NCBI RefSeq assembly: GCF_000241345.1
Contig: NZ_BAED01000003.1
Span: 62,001-126,000, forward strand
Reading direction: 5' to 3'
DNA length: 64,000 nt
Source: Gordonia amarae NBRC 15530
Lineage (GTDB): Bacteria; Actinomycetota; Actinomycetes; Mycobacteriales; Mycobacteriaceae
How positions within the stretch are numbered: the first letter of the stretch is position 1; each line of letters opens with the position of its first letter. Shown here one piece after another: positions 11,328 through 22,843 of this stretch. A model generated the notes under the pieces. The model worked only from the letters and a program-made list of their open reading frames with translations, made no database searches and was not told the DNA's origin. The position numbers and the translations under genes were made by a program.

Positions 11328-13338
11328 CCACAAATCCTCCTCCGGCGGCCCGGGCCGGCTGTGCCCCGGGCGTCCGCCCGCGTTCATCGGGCCCGGTCGT
11401 CTGCCCGCGTTCATCGTGCCCGTTCCCGACCGCGAGTGCCTCACGAACCGCCGTCGCCGTGGCCACTCCGATACCCGGAACCGCCGAGATCTCCTCGATC
11501 GAGGCCTCGCGCAGCTTGGCGACCGACCCGAAATGGCTGACCAGCGCGGTGCGCCGGGTCTGCCCCAGGCCCGGAATGCCGTCCAGCGCGGATTCGGTCA
11601 TCCGCTTGCTGCGCTTACTGCGATGGAATGTGATCGCAAACCGGTGTGCCTCGTCACGCACACGCTGCAGCAGGAACAGCGCCTCACTGCTGCGCGGCAG
11701 GATCACCGGATCGTCGTCGTCGGGGAGCCAGATCTCCTCCAGCCGTTTCGCGAGCCCGACCACCGCGACATCGGTGATACCGAGTTCGTCGAACACCGCG
11801 GCCGCGGCCTGCACCTGAGGCTGCCCGCCGTCGACGACGAACAGGTTGGGCGGGTAGGCGAACCGGCGGGCCTTGCCCGAGTCGGGGTCCACTACCGGCT
11901 CCTGGTCGGCGCGGTGACGCAGGAACCGTCGCCGGGTGACCTCGGCGATCGAGGCGACGTCGTCGGAATGCCCTTCGCCCGCGGCCTCTTTGATCGAGTA
12001 GTGCCGGTAGTCCGACTTGCGGGGCAGGCCGTCCTCGAACACCACCAGCGAGGCCACCACGTCTGTGCCCTGTACGTGCGAGATGTCGACACATTCGATG
12101 CGCAGCGGCGCCTCGTCGAGGGCGAGGGCCTGCTGGATCTCAGTCAGCGCCGCCGACCGGGTCGTCAGATCACCGGCTCTCTTCAGCTTGTGGTGGGCCA
12201 ACGACTCGGACGCGTTGCGCGCCACGGTCTCCATCAGGGTGCGTTTGTCTCCGCGCTGCGGCACCCGCACCGTCACCCGGCTGCCGCGCAAACCCGAGAG
12301 CCAGTCGGCCACCTCGTCGACGTCGGCGGGCACCGCCGGTACCAGCACCTCACGCGGGATCGACTCCACCACACCGCCCGTCACACCGCTCTCGACATCG
12401 GCCTGGCCGCCGTAGAACTGGGTGAGGAACTGCCCGATCACCTCACCGTCGTCGTCGGAGTCGAAACGCTCGACCACCCAGCCCCGCTGGCCACGGACTC
12501 GGCCACCACGCACATGGAACACCTGCACCGACATCTCGAGGTCGTCGGAATCGACGGCGATGACATCGGCGTCGGTGCCGTCGCCGAACACCACGGACTG
12601 CTTCTCCATCGCCCGGCGCAGGGCGTTGATGTCGTCGCGCAGCCGGGCCGCCCGCTCGAAATCGAGTTCTTCTGCGGCAGCAGTCATCTCGCGTTCGAGC
12701 TGATTGATCATCTGGTCGGTGCGCCCGGCCAGGAAGTCGCAGAAGTCGCCGACGATTCGGCGGTGCTCGTCGGCGGTGACCCGCCCCACGCAGGGCGCCG
12801 AGCACTTGTCGATGTAGCCGAGCAGGCACGGGCGGTCCATCTGGCTGTGCCGCTTGAACACCCCGTTGGTGCAGGTCCGGGCCGGGAACACGCGGGTGAG
12901 CAGGTCCACCGTCTCGCGGATGGCCCACGCATGTGAGTACGGGCCGAAGTAGCGGACGCCGCGTTTGCGCGGGCCGCGATAGACGGCCAGCCGCGGATAC
13001 TCCTCGTTGAGGGTGACGGCCAGCACCGGATAGGTTTTGTCGTCGCGGTAGCGGACGTTGAACCGCGGATCGAACTCCTTGATCCAGTTGTATTCGAGCT
13101 GCAGCGCCTCCACCTCGGTACCGACGACCGTCCACTCCACCGATGCGGCCGTAGTGACCATCTGCCGGGTCCGGGGGTGCAGTGAGGCGATGTCGGCGAA
13201 GTACGACGTCAGCCGTGACCGCAGGTTCTTGGCCTTGCCCACATAGATGACCCGCCGGTGCGCATCGCGGAACTTGTAGACGCCTGGATCGGTGGGAATG
13301 GTGCCCGCGGCGGGGCGATAGGTTGACGGGTCGGCCAC
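11320..13338 (-). CDS. uvrC: Excinuclease ABC subunit UvrC
   Basis: A 672-aa nucleotide-excision-repair nuclease that makes both incisions around a lesion marked by UvrAB. Domains in order: GIY-YIG nuclease ([19 protein letters not shown], residues about 19-37), a UVR domain binding UvrB (about 205-240), an RNase H-like C-terminal nuclease ([17 protein letters not shown]) and tandem helix-hairpin-helix motifs ([13 protein letters not shown] and [13 protein letters not shown]). A variable tail of about 45 residues rich in Gly and Arg follows. It is co-oriented with the rib genes upstream and rapZ downstream. Confidence 0.97.
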   Translation of the reverse strand: MADPSTYRPAAGTIPTDPGVYKFRDAHRRVIYVGKAKNLRSRLTSYFADIASLHPRTRQMVTTAASVEWTVVGTEVEALQLEYNWIKEFDPRFNVRYRDDKTYPVLAVTLNEEYPRLAVYRGPRKRGVRYFGPYSHAWAIRETVDLLTRVFPARTCTNGVFKRHSQMDRPCLLGYIDKCSAPCVGRVTADEHRRIVGDFCDFLAGRTDQMINQLEREMTAAAEELDFERAARLRDDINALRRAMEKQSVVFGDGTDADVIAVDSDDLEMSVQVFHVRGGRVRGQRGWVVERFDSDDDGEVIGQFLTQFYGGQADVESGVTGGVVESIPREVLVPAVPADVDEVADWLSGLRGSRVTVRVPQRGDKRTLMETVARNASESLAHHKLKRAGDLTTRSAALTEIQQALALDEAPLRIECVDISHVQGTDVVASLVVFEDGLPRKSDYRHYSIKEAAGEGHSDDVASIAEVTRRRFLRHRADQEPVVDPDSGKARRFAYPPNLFVVDGGQPQVQAAAAVFDELGITDVAVVGLAKRLEEIWLPDDDDPVILPRSSEALFLLQRVRDEAHRFAITFHRSKRSKRMTESALDGIPGLGQTRRTALVSHFGSVAKLREASIEEISAVPGIGVATATAVREALAVGNGHDERGQTTGPDERGRTPGAQPARAAGGGFVDE

Positions 13339-13382
13339 CGCTCCAGGCTAGTACGGACGGCCCACCGGCCACGGGCGGCGGG

Positions 13383-15675
<2,293 letters not shown>

Positions 15676-15707
15676 TTCGCTTGATTCTGTTCGCTATCGA
15701 CTTAGTT

Positions 15708-16343
15708 CTACTCGCCGTGGCTGTGCGTCGCGCCGCCCGCCCGACTGTGCAGGCGTTCGACATACTTGGCGATCACGTCCACCTCAAGATTGACCACGAG
15801 TCCCGGCTCGGTGATTCCCAGGTTGGTCTCGGCCAGTGTGGTGGGGATCAGCGAGATCTCGAACCAGTCGCCTGTGCCCCCTTCGCCATACCCCACCGCC
15901 GACACCGTCAGCGAGACACCGTCTACGGTGATCGATCCTTTTTCCACAACATAACGCGACAGGTCGTCCGGCAGTGCGATCCGTACCACCGTCCAGTTCT
16001 CGGACGGGCTGACCGACACCACGGTGCCGACACCGTCCACGTGACCTTGCACGATGTGCCCGCCGAAGCGGCCACCGGCGGCCATCGCACGTTCGAGGTT
16101 TACGCGGCTGCCCGCCTCCAGGGCGCCGAGGGAGCTGCGTTTGAGGGTTTCGGCCATGACGTCGACGGTGAATCGGCCCTCGCCGAATTCGACAACGGTC
16201 AGGCAGACGCCGTTGACCGCGATGGAATCGCCGTGACCGGCGTCGGAGGTGACCAGCGGCCCGTCGACGGTGATGCGGGCGGAATCACTTAGATCGTCGC
16301 GGGCGACGATGGTGCCGAGTTCCTCGACGATGCCGGTAAACAA
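15708..16343 (-). CDS. ribE: Riboflavin synthase alpha chain
   Basis: A 211-aa enzyme that dismutates two lumazines to riboflavin. It has two lumazine-binding repeats: FTGIVEELGTI with SIAVNGVCLTV, and GGHIVQGHVDGVG with SITVDGVSLTV. The usual MFTGIVEE start is encoded here by TTG at 16343, with AGGAG 7 nt upstream. The frame is open a further 15 codons, but those residues do not match the family. It is the first gene after the FMN riboswitch. Confidence 0.95.
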   Translation of the reverse strand: MFTGIVEELGTIVARDDLSDSARITVDGPLVTSDAGHGDSIAVNGVCLTVVEFGEGRFTVDVMAETLKRSSLGALEAGSRVNLERAMAAGGRFGGHIVQGHVDGVGTVVSVSPSENWTVVRIALPDDLSRYVVEKGSITVDGVSLTVSAVGYGEGGTGDWFEISLIPTTLAETNLGITEPGLVVNLEVDVIAKYVERLHSRAGGATHSHGE

Positions 16344-16398
16344 CTCCGCGCTCCTGTCCTCACACCCCGGAGCGGACGCAGACGGCATCGTGTCGCCT

Positions 16399-16556
<158 letters not shown>

Positions 16557-16605
16557 TTCTGGGATCGACGCTAGCACGCGTGCCTGTCAGCGCGGATTTC
16601 CCGAA

Positions 16606-17634
16606 TCACCGAGCGCGAAACCCGGCACCGTCCCCGAGTTGTCTGCGGTACCGCACGTACAGGTCGTCGCCGAGTTCGGTGACCACATCGCGCCGGAACA
16701 CTCGCTTGTCGGTGAGGGTGGTCACCCGCTGCGCGCCGACCGACGAGGCGCCGGCGCCGAGGAGGGCGGGTGCCAGGTAGTGGTCGATCTCGTCGATGAG
16801 GTCGGCGTCGGCGAATGCCCCGATGATCGACGGTCCGCCCTCCACCAGCACCCACAGGGCGTCCGGGAGCACCGCGAGCACCGCGGCCGGATCGTGGCTG
16901 TGGACGTGCAGGTAGCCGGGTCCGCCGCGCAGGGCGGCGTCGGCGGGCAGGTCACGCCGTCCGGTGACGACGCGCGTCGGCTGATGTGCGTACGGTTGCC
17001 CGTCGGGACGGCGCGCGGTGAGTTTCGGGTTGTCCCGCAATGCTGTTCCGGTGCCGACGACGATCGCGTCGATGCGTGACCGGATCTCGTGTGCGTGGGC
17101 GCGCGCGGCGGGTCCGGTGATCCATTGGCTGGTGCCGTCGGGTGCGGCGATCCGGCCGTCGATGGTGGTGGCGATCTTGGCGGTGACCAGCGGCCGGCCG
17201 TGCCGCTGCCGGAACAGCCAGGGTCGCAGCGGCCCCGCCTCCGCCGCGTCGAGGCCGACACCCTCGTGGACTGTCACCCCGGCCGCATGCAGCGTCCGCG
17301 CCCCGCCGGCGGCGGTCGGATTGGGGTCGGCGACCGCGTACACCACCGCCGTGATCCCGGCCTCGAGCAACGCCTGCGCGCACGGGCCGGTCCGTCCGGT
17401 GTGGTTGCACGGTTCGAGCGTCACCACCGCGGTCGCCCCGCGTGCCGACTCCCCCGCCTGCCGCAGCGCCATGATCTCGGCGTGCGGCCCGCCGGGCGGC
17501 TGGGTGGCGCCCACCCCCACCACGGCCCCGTCGGGCGCAACGATCACCGCCCCCACGGGAGGGTTCGGCGAACTGATCCCCTGTGCTGCCCGCGATGCAT
17601 CGATCGCGCGCAGCATCGCCCCGTCGAAGTCCAT
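16606..17634 (-). CDS. ribD: Bifunctional diaminohydroxyphosphoribosylaminopyrimidine deaminase / uracil reductase
   Basis: A 342-aa two-domain enzyme. The N-terminal deaminase has the zinc motifs HAEIMALRQAG (near residue 51) and EPCNHTGRTGPC. The C-terminal reductase starts around VTAKIATTIDGRIA and ends with WVLVEGGPSIIGAF. It catalyses the second and third steps of riboflavin synthesis. It lies upstream of the FMN riboswitch and 5 nt after rpe, so it is likely transcribed from elsewhere and is not under the switch. Confidence 0.95.
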   Translation of the reverse strand: MDFDGAMLRAIDASRAAQGISSPNPPVGAVIVAPDGAVVGVGATQPPGGPHAEIMALRQAGESARGATAVVTLEPCNHTGRTGPCAQALLEAGITAVVYAVADPNPTAAGGARTLHAAGVTVHEGVGLDAAEAGPLRPWLFRQRHGRPLVTAKIATTIDGRIAAPDGTSQWITGPAARAHAHEIRSRIDAIVVGTGTALRDNPKLTARRPDGQPYAHQPTRVVTGRRDLPADAALRGGPGYLHVHSHDPAAVLAVLPDALWVLVEGGPSIIGAFADADLIDEIDHYLAPALLGAGASSVGAQRVTTLTDKRVFRRDVVTELGDDLYVRYRRQLGDGAGFRAR

Positions 17635-17639
17635 ATCGG

Positions 17640-18329
17640 TCAGCGGACGGCAGCCGCCTGCGCCCGCAGCGCCGCCACGGCCGCACCCGGATCGTCCTTG
17701 CCGTAGACGGCGGAACCGGCGACGAAGCAGTCGATACCGGCCTCCGCGGCCTGCTCGATGGTGTCGGCGTTGATGCCGCCGTCGATCTCGACGAGCAGGG
17801 TCAGGTCACCGGAGTCGATGACCTTGCGGATCGCGCGTGCCTTCTCCAGTACCTCCGGAATGAAACTCTGCCCGCCGAACCCGGGCTCGACACTCATGAT
17901 CAGCAGTGTGTCAAAGCTTTTCAGGATCTCCAGGTACGGTTCCAGCGGCGTTCCCGGCTTGAGCGAGAGCCCCGCCTTCGCGCCGGCCTTACGGATGTCG
18001 CGGGCCACGGGCACCGGATCATTCGTGGCCTCGGCATGGAACGTCACGTTGTACGCGCCTGCCTCTGCGTACGGCGGCGCCCACCGGGCCGGATCCTCGA
18101 TCATCAGATGACAGTCGATCGGGATGTCCGTCGACTTGAGAATCGACTCCACAATCGGCAGCCCGAGCGTCAGATTCGGCACGAAATGCCCGTCCATGAC
18201 GTCGACGTGCAGCCAGTCGGCACGGGTCGAGCCGTCCTTCGCGACGGCGGCCGCCTCGGCGGCCAGGTTCGCGAAGTCGGCGGACAGGATGGACGGAGCG
18301 ATCATCGGGCTCTTACCGGCGGTGCACAT
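17640..18329 (-). CDS. rpe: Ribulose-phosphate 3-epimerase
   Basis: A 229-aa TIM-barrel enzyme of the pentose phosphate pathway that interconverts ribulose-5-P and xylulose-5-P. Motifs are [26 protein letters not shown] (metal and catalytic Asp), [18 protein letters not shown] and [11 protein letters not shown] start it at the ATG 18329 ([13 protein letters not shown]), comparable to the mycobacterial N-terminus. The ATG at 18305 is an alternative, and the longer open frame runs into the upstream hairpin. Neither start has a strong ribosome-binding site. Confidence 0.94.
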   Translation of the reverse strand: MCTAGKSPMIAPSILSADFANLAAEAAAVAKDGSTRADWLHVDVMDGHFVPNLTLGLPIVESILKSTDIPIDCHLMIEDPARWAPPYAEAGAYNVTFHAEATNDPVPVARDIRKAGAKAGLSLKPGTPLEPYLEILKSFDTLLIMSVEPGFGGQSFIPEVLEKARAIRKVIDSGDLTLLVEIDGGINADTIEQAAEAGIDCFVAGSAVYGKDDPGAAVAALRAQAAAVR

Positions 18330-18384
18330 GTGCGCAGATTCTAATCGGTGCCGCGATGTGGTCCCGCCACCCGCATACGTCGGT

Positions 18385-18431
18385 TTGAGCTTGCTAATAG
18401 ACCCGGTTTCCGGATCTATCGGCAAGCTCAA
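18385..18431 (-). terminator. Hairpin at the lysR stop, left edge of accessory insert
   Basis: An inverted repeat with 10-nt arms (TTGAGCTTGC / GCAAGCTCAA) encloses a second, inner stem (ATAGACCCGG against CCGGATCTAT, one bulge). The lysR stop codon lies in one arm. The position fits a terminator for lysR, but there is no T-run. Its outer arm resembles the palindrome at 22236-22255 on the other side of the insert. Confidence 0.55.
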
Positions 18432-19309
18432 CTGGGCACTACTGCGCGTAATGCGTCACCGACTGCGGTGAAGGTGGGCGCTGCCGTACTGCCTCGGCGA
18501 CAGGCGATCTTGGTGCGTCGGCGGATCGGTAGTTCGGTGCAGGCGACGTCACCAGCGACCGCGGTTATGCCGAGGGCAGGTACCAGCGCGACGCAGTCCG
18601 AGGCTTCAACGATGTCCAGGACTGCACCGAAGTCGTCGACGTGGTGCACGATGCGTGGGGTGAAGCCCGCGGCTTCGCAACTGCGGACGGTCATCGCGTG
18701 GCATAAGGTTCCGACGCTTCCCGACAGCCAATCGCGAGATTCGTAATGGCGTAGGTCGTTGCTTGGTACCGTGGTCGTTGCCCGGGTCACGAGGAAGACC
18801 GGTTCGTCCAGCAGCGAGACCAGGTCGATACCGCTGCCGACGATCGACGGTGCGTTGTCGTATTCATGAACGAGTGCGACATCGAGGTGTCCCGACCGCA
18901 GCAGGTCCGGGGCGCGGGCCGGGTCAAGTTCTGTCACTTCGAGTTTCACACCCGGATCGGATTCAGCCAGAGCGCGCAGTGCCGGTCCGACGATCGGGAC
19001 GAGTGCCGACGTGAATGCGCCGAGCCGGACCACGCCGGACGTATCCGCATCGACCGCGGCAAGCGCTGCCTCGGCACATTCGATGTCGGCAAGGATGGTG
19101 TCTGCGTGTCCGACGAGCAGCCGCCCTGCGTCGGTCAGGGTCACGCCCCTGCCGGTTCTGCGCAGCAGGGACGCACCGGATTCCCGTTCCAGTGCCGACA
19201 GTTGTTGAGACACCGCCGACGGTGTGTACGCAAGTGCTTCGGCGACAGCGGCGATGGTGCCACGATGGGCCAGTTCCCGGAGCAGTCGGAGGCGATTCGG
19301 ATCAAGCAT
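18428..19309 (-). CDS. LysR-family transcriptional regulator
   Basis: A 293-aa protein. The N-terminal winged helix-turn-helix runs [19 protein letters not shown] then [16 protein letters not shown] (about residues 5-40), followed by a linker helix and a periplasmic-binding-like effector domain from about residue 85. LysR proteins usually control a divergent neighbour in response to a small molecule. Here the divergent gene, 70 nt away, encodes a DapA-family lyase, which is the likely target. In-frame TTG and GTG codons just upstream are alternative starts; ATG 19309 is used. The effector is unknown. Confidence 0.9.
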   Translation of the reverse strand: MLDPNRLRLLRELAHRGTIAAVAEALAYTPSAVSQQLSALERESGASLLRRTGRGVTLTDAGRLLVGHADTILADIECAEAALAAVDADTSGVVRLGAFTSALVPIVGPALRALAESDPGVKLEVTELDPARAPDLLRSGHLDVALVHEYDNAPSIVGSGIDLVSLLDEPVFLVTRATTTVPSNDLRHYESRDWLSGSVGTLCHAMTVRSCEAAGFTPRIVHHVDDFGAVLDIVEASDCVALVPALGITAVAGDVACTELPIRRRTKIACRRGSTAAPTFTAVGDALRAVVPS

Positions 19310-19379
19310 CACCAAATCTTATGCTTGCCGACAAATACAGTAAGTAGACCTTCGCGAAATTGTGGACGATCGTCAGTAC

Positions 19380-20225
19380 ATGACCTTTCACCCTGCGGGC
19401 ATCCTGGTCCCACTCATCACGCCGTTCACCGACGACGATGAACTGGAACGCCACGCGCAGACTGTCATCGATGACGGCGCGTCAGGCATCGTCGCACTCG
19501 GCACCACCGGCGAAGCCTCGTCACTCAACCCGGACGAACGGTCCCAGGTGGTCGACGTATGCGCATCCGTGTGTCGGCAGCGATCAGTACCGCTGATCGT
19601 CGGAGCCGGCTCCAACAACACGCGCAGCACCCTGACCGAACTCGAAACCCTGGCTGCCACAGCCGAAGTCGATGCCGCACTGACCGTCGTTCCGTACTAC
19701 GTCCGGCCGTCCGAGGACGGTGTGGTCGCACATTTCGAGTTCCTCGCCGACCGCAGCCCGATCCCGTTGATCCTCTACAACGTGCCGTACCGGACCGGGC
19801 AAGCTTTGGGTGCCGACGCGATCCTGCGACTGGTCGAACATCCCAACATCGTCGGCATCAAACAGGCCGTCGGCGCCGTCGACTACGACACCGCCCGCCT
19901 GATCGCCGCACGGCCGGAGCAGTTCTCGATCCTCGCAGGCGAGGACGCCCTCGTGTCGCCACTCCTGGCGATGGGTGCCGACGGAGCCATCCTCGGCACC
20001 GCGAACGTCCTCACCCGCGAGTTCGCAGCTCTCTACGATCTGTGGCGTGCTGGCCACGTTGAGCGCGCACAAGATGTCGGTGACAATCTCGTCGAACCCG
20101 CCCTAGCACTGATGGCGGCACCCAATCCGGTCACCATCAAGAGTGAGCTGCACGATCTTAGGCGTATCGGAACCCCGAACGTTCGGCTTCCCTTGCTGTC
20201 TACTCGGCACTCGCGTGCCGGTTGA
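19380..20225 (+). CDS. Dihydrodipicolinate synthase/N-acetylneuraminate lyase family protein
   Basis: A 281-aa DapA-like (beta/alpha)8 class I aldolase. Seen are GTTGEASSLNPDE (about residues 43-55), LILYNVPYRTG with the catalytic Tyr, IVGIKQAVGAVDYD with the Schiff-base Lys, and LAGEDALVSPLLAMGADGAI. The C-terminal helical part is shorter than usual. Divergent placement beside a LysR gene, outside any lysine operon, suggests a catabolic or specialised aldolase rather than the housekeeping dapA, but the substrate cannot be told. A GTG at 19362 is an alternative start; neither start has a good ribosome-binding site. Confidence 0.85.
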   Translation: MTFHPAGILVPLITPFTDDDELERHAQTVIDDGASGIVALGTTGEASSLNPDERSQVVDVCASVCRQRSVPLIVGAGSNNTRSTLTELETLAATAEVDAALTVVPYYVRPSEDGVVAHFEFLADRSPIPLILYNVPYRTGQALGADAILRLVEHPNIVGIKQAVGAVDYDTARLIAARPEQFSILAGEDALVSPLLAMGADGAILGTANVLTREFAALYDLWRAGHVERAQDVGDNLVEPALALMAAPNPVTIKSELHDLRRIGTPNVRLPLLSTRHSRAG

Positions 20226-20369
20226 AGATCATCCACCCGGACCGGCTCACACTTGCCAGGCTCAAGGGCAACCAGGTCGCCAGGCTCCTTGCGTCGAGAT
20301 CGCACCAGATCCCGCTGAGACCCTGCCCTGCCTGCACTATTACGGTGGACTCAAAGCGAAGGAGAACTT

Positions 20370-22160
20370 GTGGCGAAGTACACAGTCAATCAGTCGGCTG
20401 TCAGTCAACTCCTGGCTGATGTGAAGGGCGAGAAGATCGCGATCCCGGAGCTGCAGCGCCCCTTCGTCTGGGACAGCGTCAAAGTGCGCGACTTGATGGA
20501 CTCCCTCTACAAGGGCTATCCGGTCGGCTACCTGATCACCTGGCAGTCTGTCGGAGCCAACCTCAAGGATGGCCAGGTCGCCTCGCATCAGCAGATCCTG
20601 ATCGATGGTCAGCAACGCGTGACCGCGCTGCGCGCTGCCGTCGCTGGGCTACCTGTAGTCAACAAGCGCTACCAGTCCGTCCGTATCCAAATCGCGTTCA
20701 ATCCGATCACTGAGCAGTTCGCCACCGTGACGCCGGTTATAAAGAAGAACCCTCAGTGGATTCCAGACATCAGCGAGTACTTCAACTCAGTGTCGCCACT
20801 GTCATTTGCACGCAAGTATTTGACCATCAACCCCGACGTCAACGAATTAGTCTTCGAGGCCAACCTCGGGCGCCTCGGAGCGATCAAGAACTCCCAGATC
20901 GGCATTATCGCGCTCGCGGACGACCTCGATGTTGAGACGGTGTCCGAGATCTTCATCCGAATCAATTCGAAAGGCGTACCCCTCAGTAGCGCTGACTTCG
21001 CGATGAGCAAGATCGCCACGTACGGCGACCGCGGGCGCAGTATCCGCAAGCTGATCGACTACTTCTGTCACCTCGCGGCGGCACCGCACGCATTCAGCGA
21101 TATCCAGGACAACGACACGGATTTCTCTGCGACCAAGTACCTTGACGCTATCAAGTGGCTGAAGGATAACTCCGAGGACCTGTACACTCCCGCCTACAGT
21201 GACATAATTCGCGTCGCAGGTCTGGTCGGATTCAGCCGCGGCAAGGCGTCGAGCATCGTCAGTGAACTATCGGGTCGAGATCCTGAGACTCGAAAGGTTG
21301 ACGACAAACGAATCCCGGTCGCGTACGACACGCTTGAGCGATCACTGATCGAGATCGTCAGGAAGTACAACTTCGAGAACTTCATCATGACAATCAAGGC
21401 AACAGGCTTCATCTCGGCACGCATGGTGAATTCGAAGAACGCCCTAAACTTCGCGTACGCGCTCTACCTCCGCCTGCGCGCGGATTCTGACCTCACTGAC
21501 GGCGAGCGCAAACGAATCGTCAAGCGGTGGTTCGTGATGTCAATGCTGACGAGCCGCCACTCAGGAAGTTTCGAATCCACCTGGGAACAGGATATCCGCC
21601 GCATCGGCGAGCAAGGCGCTGCCAACTATCTGAAGCAGATTGAGGAGTCCGAACTATCCGATGCCTTCTGGGCCGTGACACTCCCCGCAGCCCTCGACAC
21701 GACAAGCACCGTCAGCCCATTCTTTCAAACGTTCCTTGCCGCGCAAGTCACGACCGGCGCGCGTGGCTTCCTTTCCAAGGGCGTGACCGTCGCCGCAATG
21801 CACCAACAGAGCGGCGACATTCATCACATCGTTCCCAAGGACTACCTGGCCAAGAACGGCTATCCCGACCGCGGTGACTACAATCAGGTTGCTAACTTCG
21901 CGCTTACCGAGACCGCCATCAATATCGCGATCAGCAACCGTCCACCGGCGGAATACATGGCGATCGTGCATGAGCAGATCGAAACCGGCGACCTACGGCT
22001 CGGGGAAATTACCAGCCAAGCAGTGCTCTCCGTCAATCTCGGCGAGAACGCCGTACCGACTGACATCGGCGAAATCTCAGCGGGCAACTACCGGGAGTTC
22101 CTCGCCAAGCGCCGCCGTCTCATGGCAGCCATCATCCGAAACTACTACTCAAGTCTCTGA
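20370..22160 (+). CDS. DUF262 (GmrSD-type) protein with C-terminal HNH-like domain
   Basis: A 596-aa protein. The N-terminal DUF262/ParB-like domain has IPELQRPFVWD (25-35), LYKGYPVGYLITWQ (46-59) and the signature LIDGQQRVTAL (77-87). The C-terminal DUF1524-like HNH motif has IHHIVPKDYL (HH at 485-486), QVANFAL (Asn near 509) and ISNRPPAEY. The layout matches type IV modification-dependent restriction factors of the GmrSD/BrxU/SspE kind. The GTG start at 20370 has AAGGAG 5 nt upstream. Codon use is less GC-rich than its neighbours, with TTA and ATA codons present, which suggests transfer. No methylase or partner gene lies beside it. Defence is an inference from family. Confidence 0.88.
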   Translation: MAKYTVNQSAVSQLLADVKGEKIAIPELQRPFVWDSVKVRDLMDSLYKGYPVGYLITWQSVGANLKDGQVASHQQILIDGQQRVTALRAAVAGLPVVNKRYQSVRIQIAFNPITEQFATVTPVIKKNPQWIPDISEYFNSVSPLSFARKYLTINPDVNELVFEANLGRLGAIKNSQIGIIALADDLDVETVSEIFIRINSKGVPLSSADFAMSKIATYGDRGRSIRKLIDYFCHLAAAPHAFSDIQDNDTDFSATKYLDAIKWLKDNSEDLYTPAYSDIIRVAGLVGFSRGKASSIVSELSGRDPETRKVDDKRIPVAYDTLERSLIEIVRKYNFENFIMTIKATGFISARMVNSKNALNFAYALYLRLRADSDLTDGERKRIVKRWFVMSMLTSRHSGSFESTWEQDIRRIGEQGAANYLKQIEESELSDAFWAVTLPAALDTTSTVSPFFQTFLAAQVTTGARGFLSKGVTVAAMHQQSGDIHHIVPKDYLAKNGYPDRGDYNQVANFALTETAINIAISNRPPAEYMAIVHEQIETGDLRLGEITSQAVLSVNLGENAVPTDIGEISAGNYREFLAKRRRLMAAIIRNYYSSL

Positions 22161-22235
22161 TCTACAACCACGATTCAGGGCGTCCCGCCTGCCTGCCACG
22201 GTCGTAACCGCAGTCAGCTGAGCTGTAGATATCGA

Positions 22236-22255
22236 TGAGTTTGCCGGCAAACTCA
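22236..22255. repeat. Perfect 20-bp palindrome at right edge of accessory insert
   Basis: TGAGTTTGCCGGCAAACTCA is self-complementary across 20 bp. It lies between the convergent ends of the DUF262 gene and the CAP gene, so it could be a compact bidirectional terminator (8-bp stem, CCGG loop) or a protein site. It resembles the TTGAGCTTGC arm of the hairpin at 18385-18431. Confidence 0.6.
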
Positions 22256-22293
22256 AATGCCAACCCGTTCCGATTGGTGTCAGTGAACCGGTT

Positions 22294-22755
22294 TCAGACC
22301 TGGCCGAAGACCTGGCAGTAGTAGGGGCGGCCGGACTTGGAGTAGGCGACGCCGACGCCGAGGCGGTTGAATTCGCGTTTGAGGATGTTGGCTCGGTGGC
22401 CGGGTGAGTTCATCCAGCCGGTCATCACCGCACGTGCGGTGGGGTATCCGGCGGCGACATTCTCACCGACGTAACGCAGGCCGCAGGCGCTCAGGATCGG
22501 GCGGATCTGCTGGTGGTACATACGATTGTCCCGGGCCTGGCGCTGTGCGTGGGTCACGGCATAGCGCTTCAGGCAGGCGTTGGTGCCGAGTTTGCCCAGT
22601 TTCCGCTGGGTGCGCTCGGTGTTGGTGAGCGAATGGATACTGCCCTCCAGCGACGCCGCGCTAGGGGCGGCTGATGCGGGGGCCGGGACCACCAGCGCAC
22701 CCAGCCCGACGACGAGTGCGCACACGGCGCCGAACACGATCGGGACACATCTCAT
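22294..22755 (-). CDS. Secreted CAP-domain (SCP/PR1) protein
   Basis: A 153-aa protein with a Sec signal peptide (hydrophobic core about residues 5-22, cleavage likely after PAPASA near 29). The mature part is a CAP domain: LTNTERTQRKLG, GENVAAGYPTARAVMTGWM, NSPGHRANIL, then a short PYYCQVFG ending. Two Cys in the domain may form a disulphide. CAP proteins of this small bacterial type are secreted; their activity is generally unknown. It converges with the DUF262 gene, with the palindrome between them, and lies 88 nt downstream of rsmB on the same strand. Confidence 0.88.
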   Translation of the reverse strand: MRCVPIVFGAVCALVVGLGALVVPAPASAAPSAASLEGSIHSLTNTERTQRKLGKLGTNACLKRYAVTHAQRQARDNRMYHQQIRPILSACGLRYVGENVAAGYPTARAVMTGWMNSPGHRANILKREFNRLGVGVAYSKSGRPYYCQVFGQV

Positions 22756-22843
22756 CGAACTGGACCTTTCGGACGAAACAGCACTGCCGGGTCTACGACG
22801 CTATGCGCTTGCTGCCGGTTCGGCCAGCGCCCGAAGGGACGAC

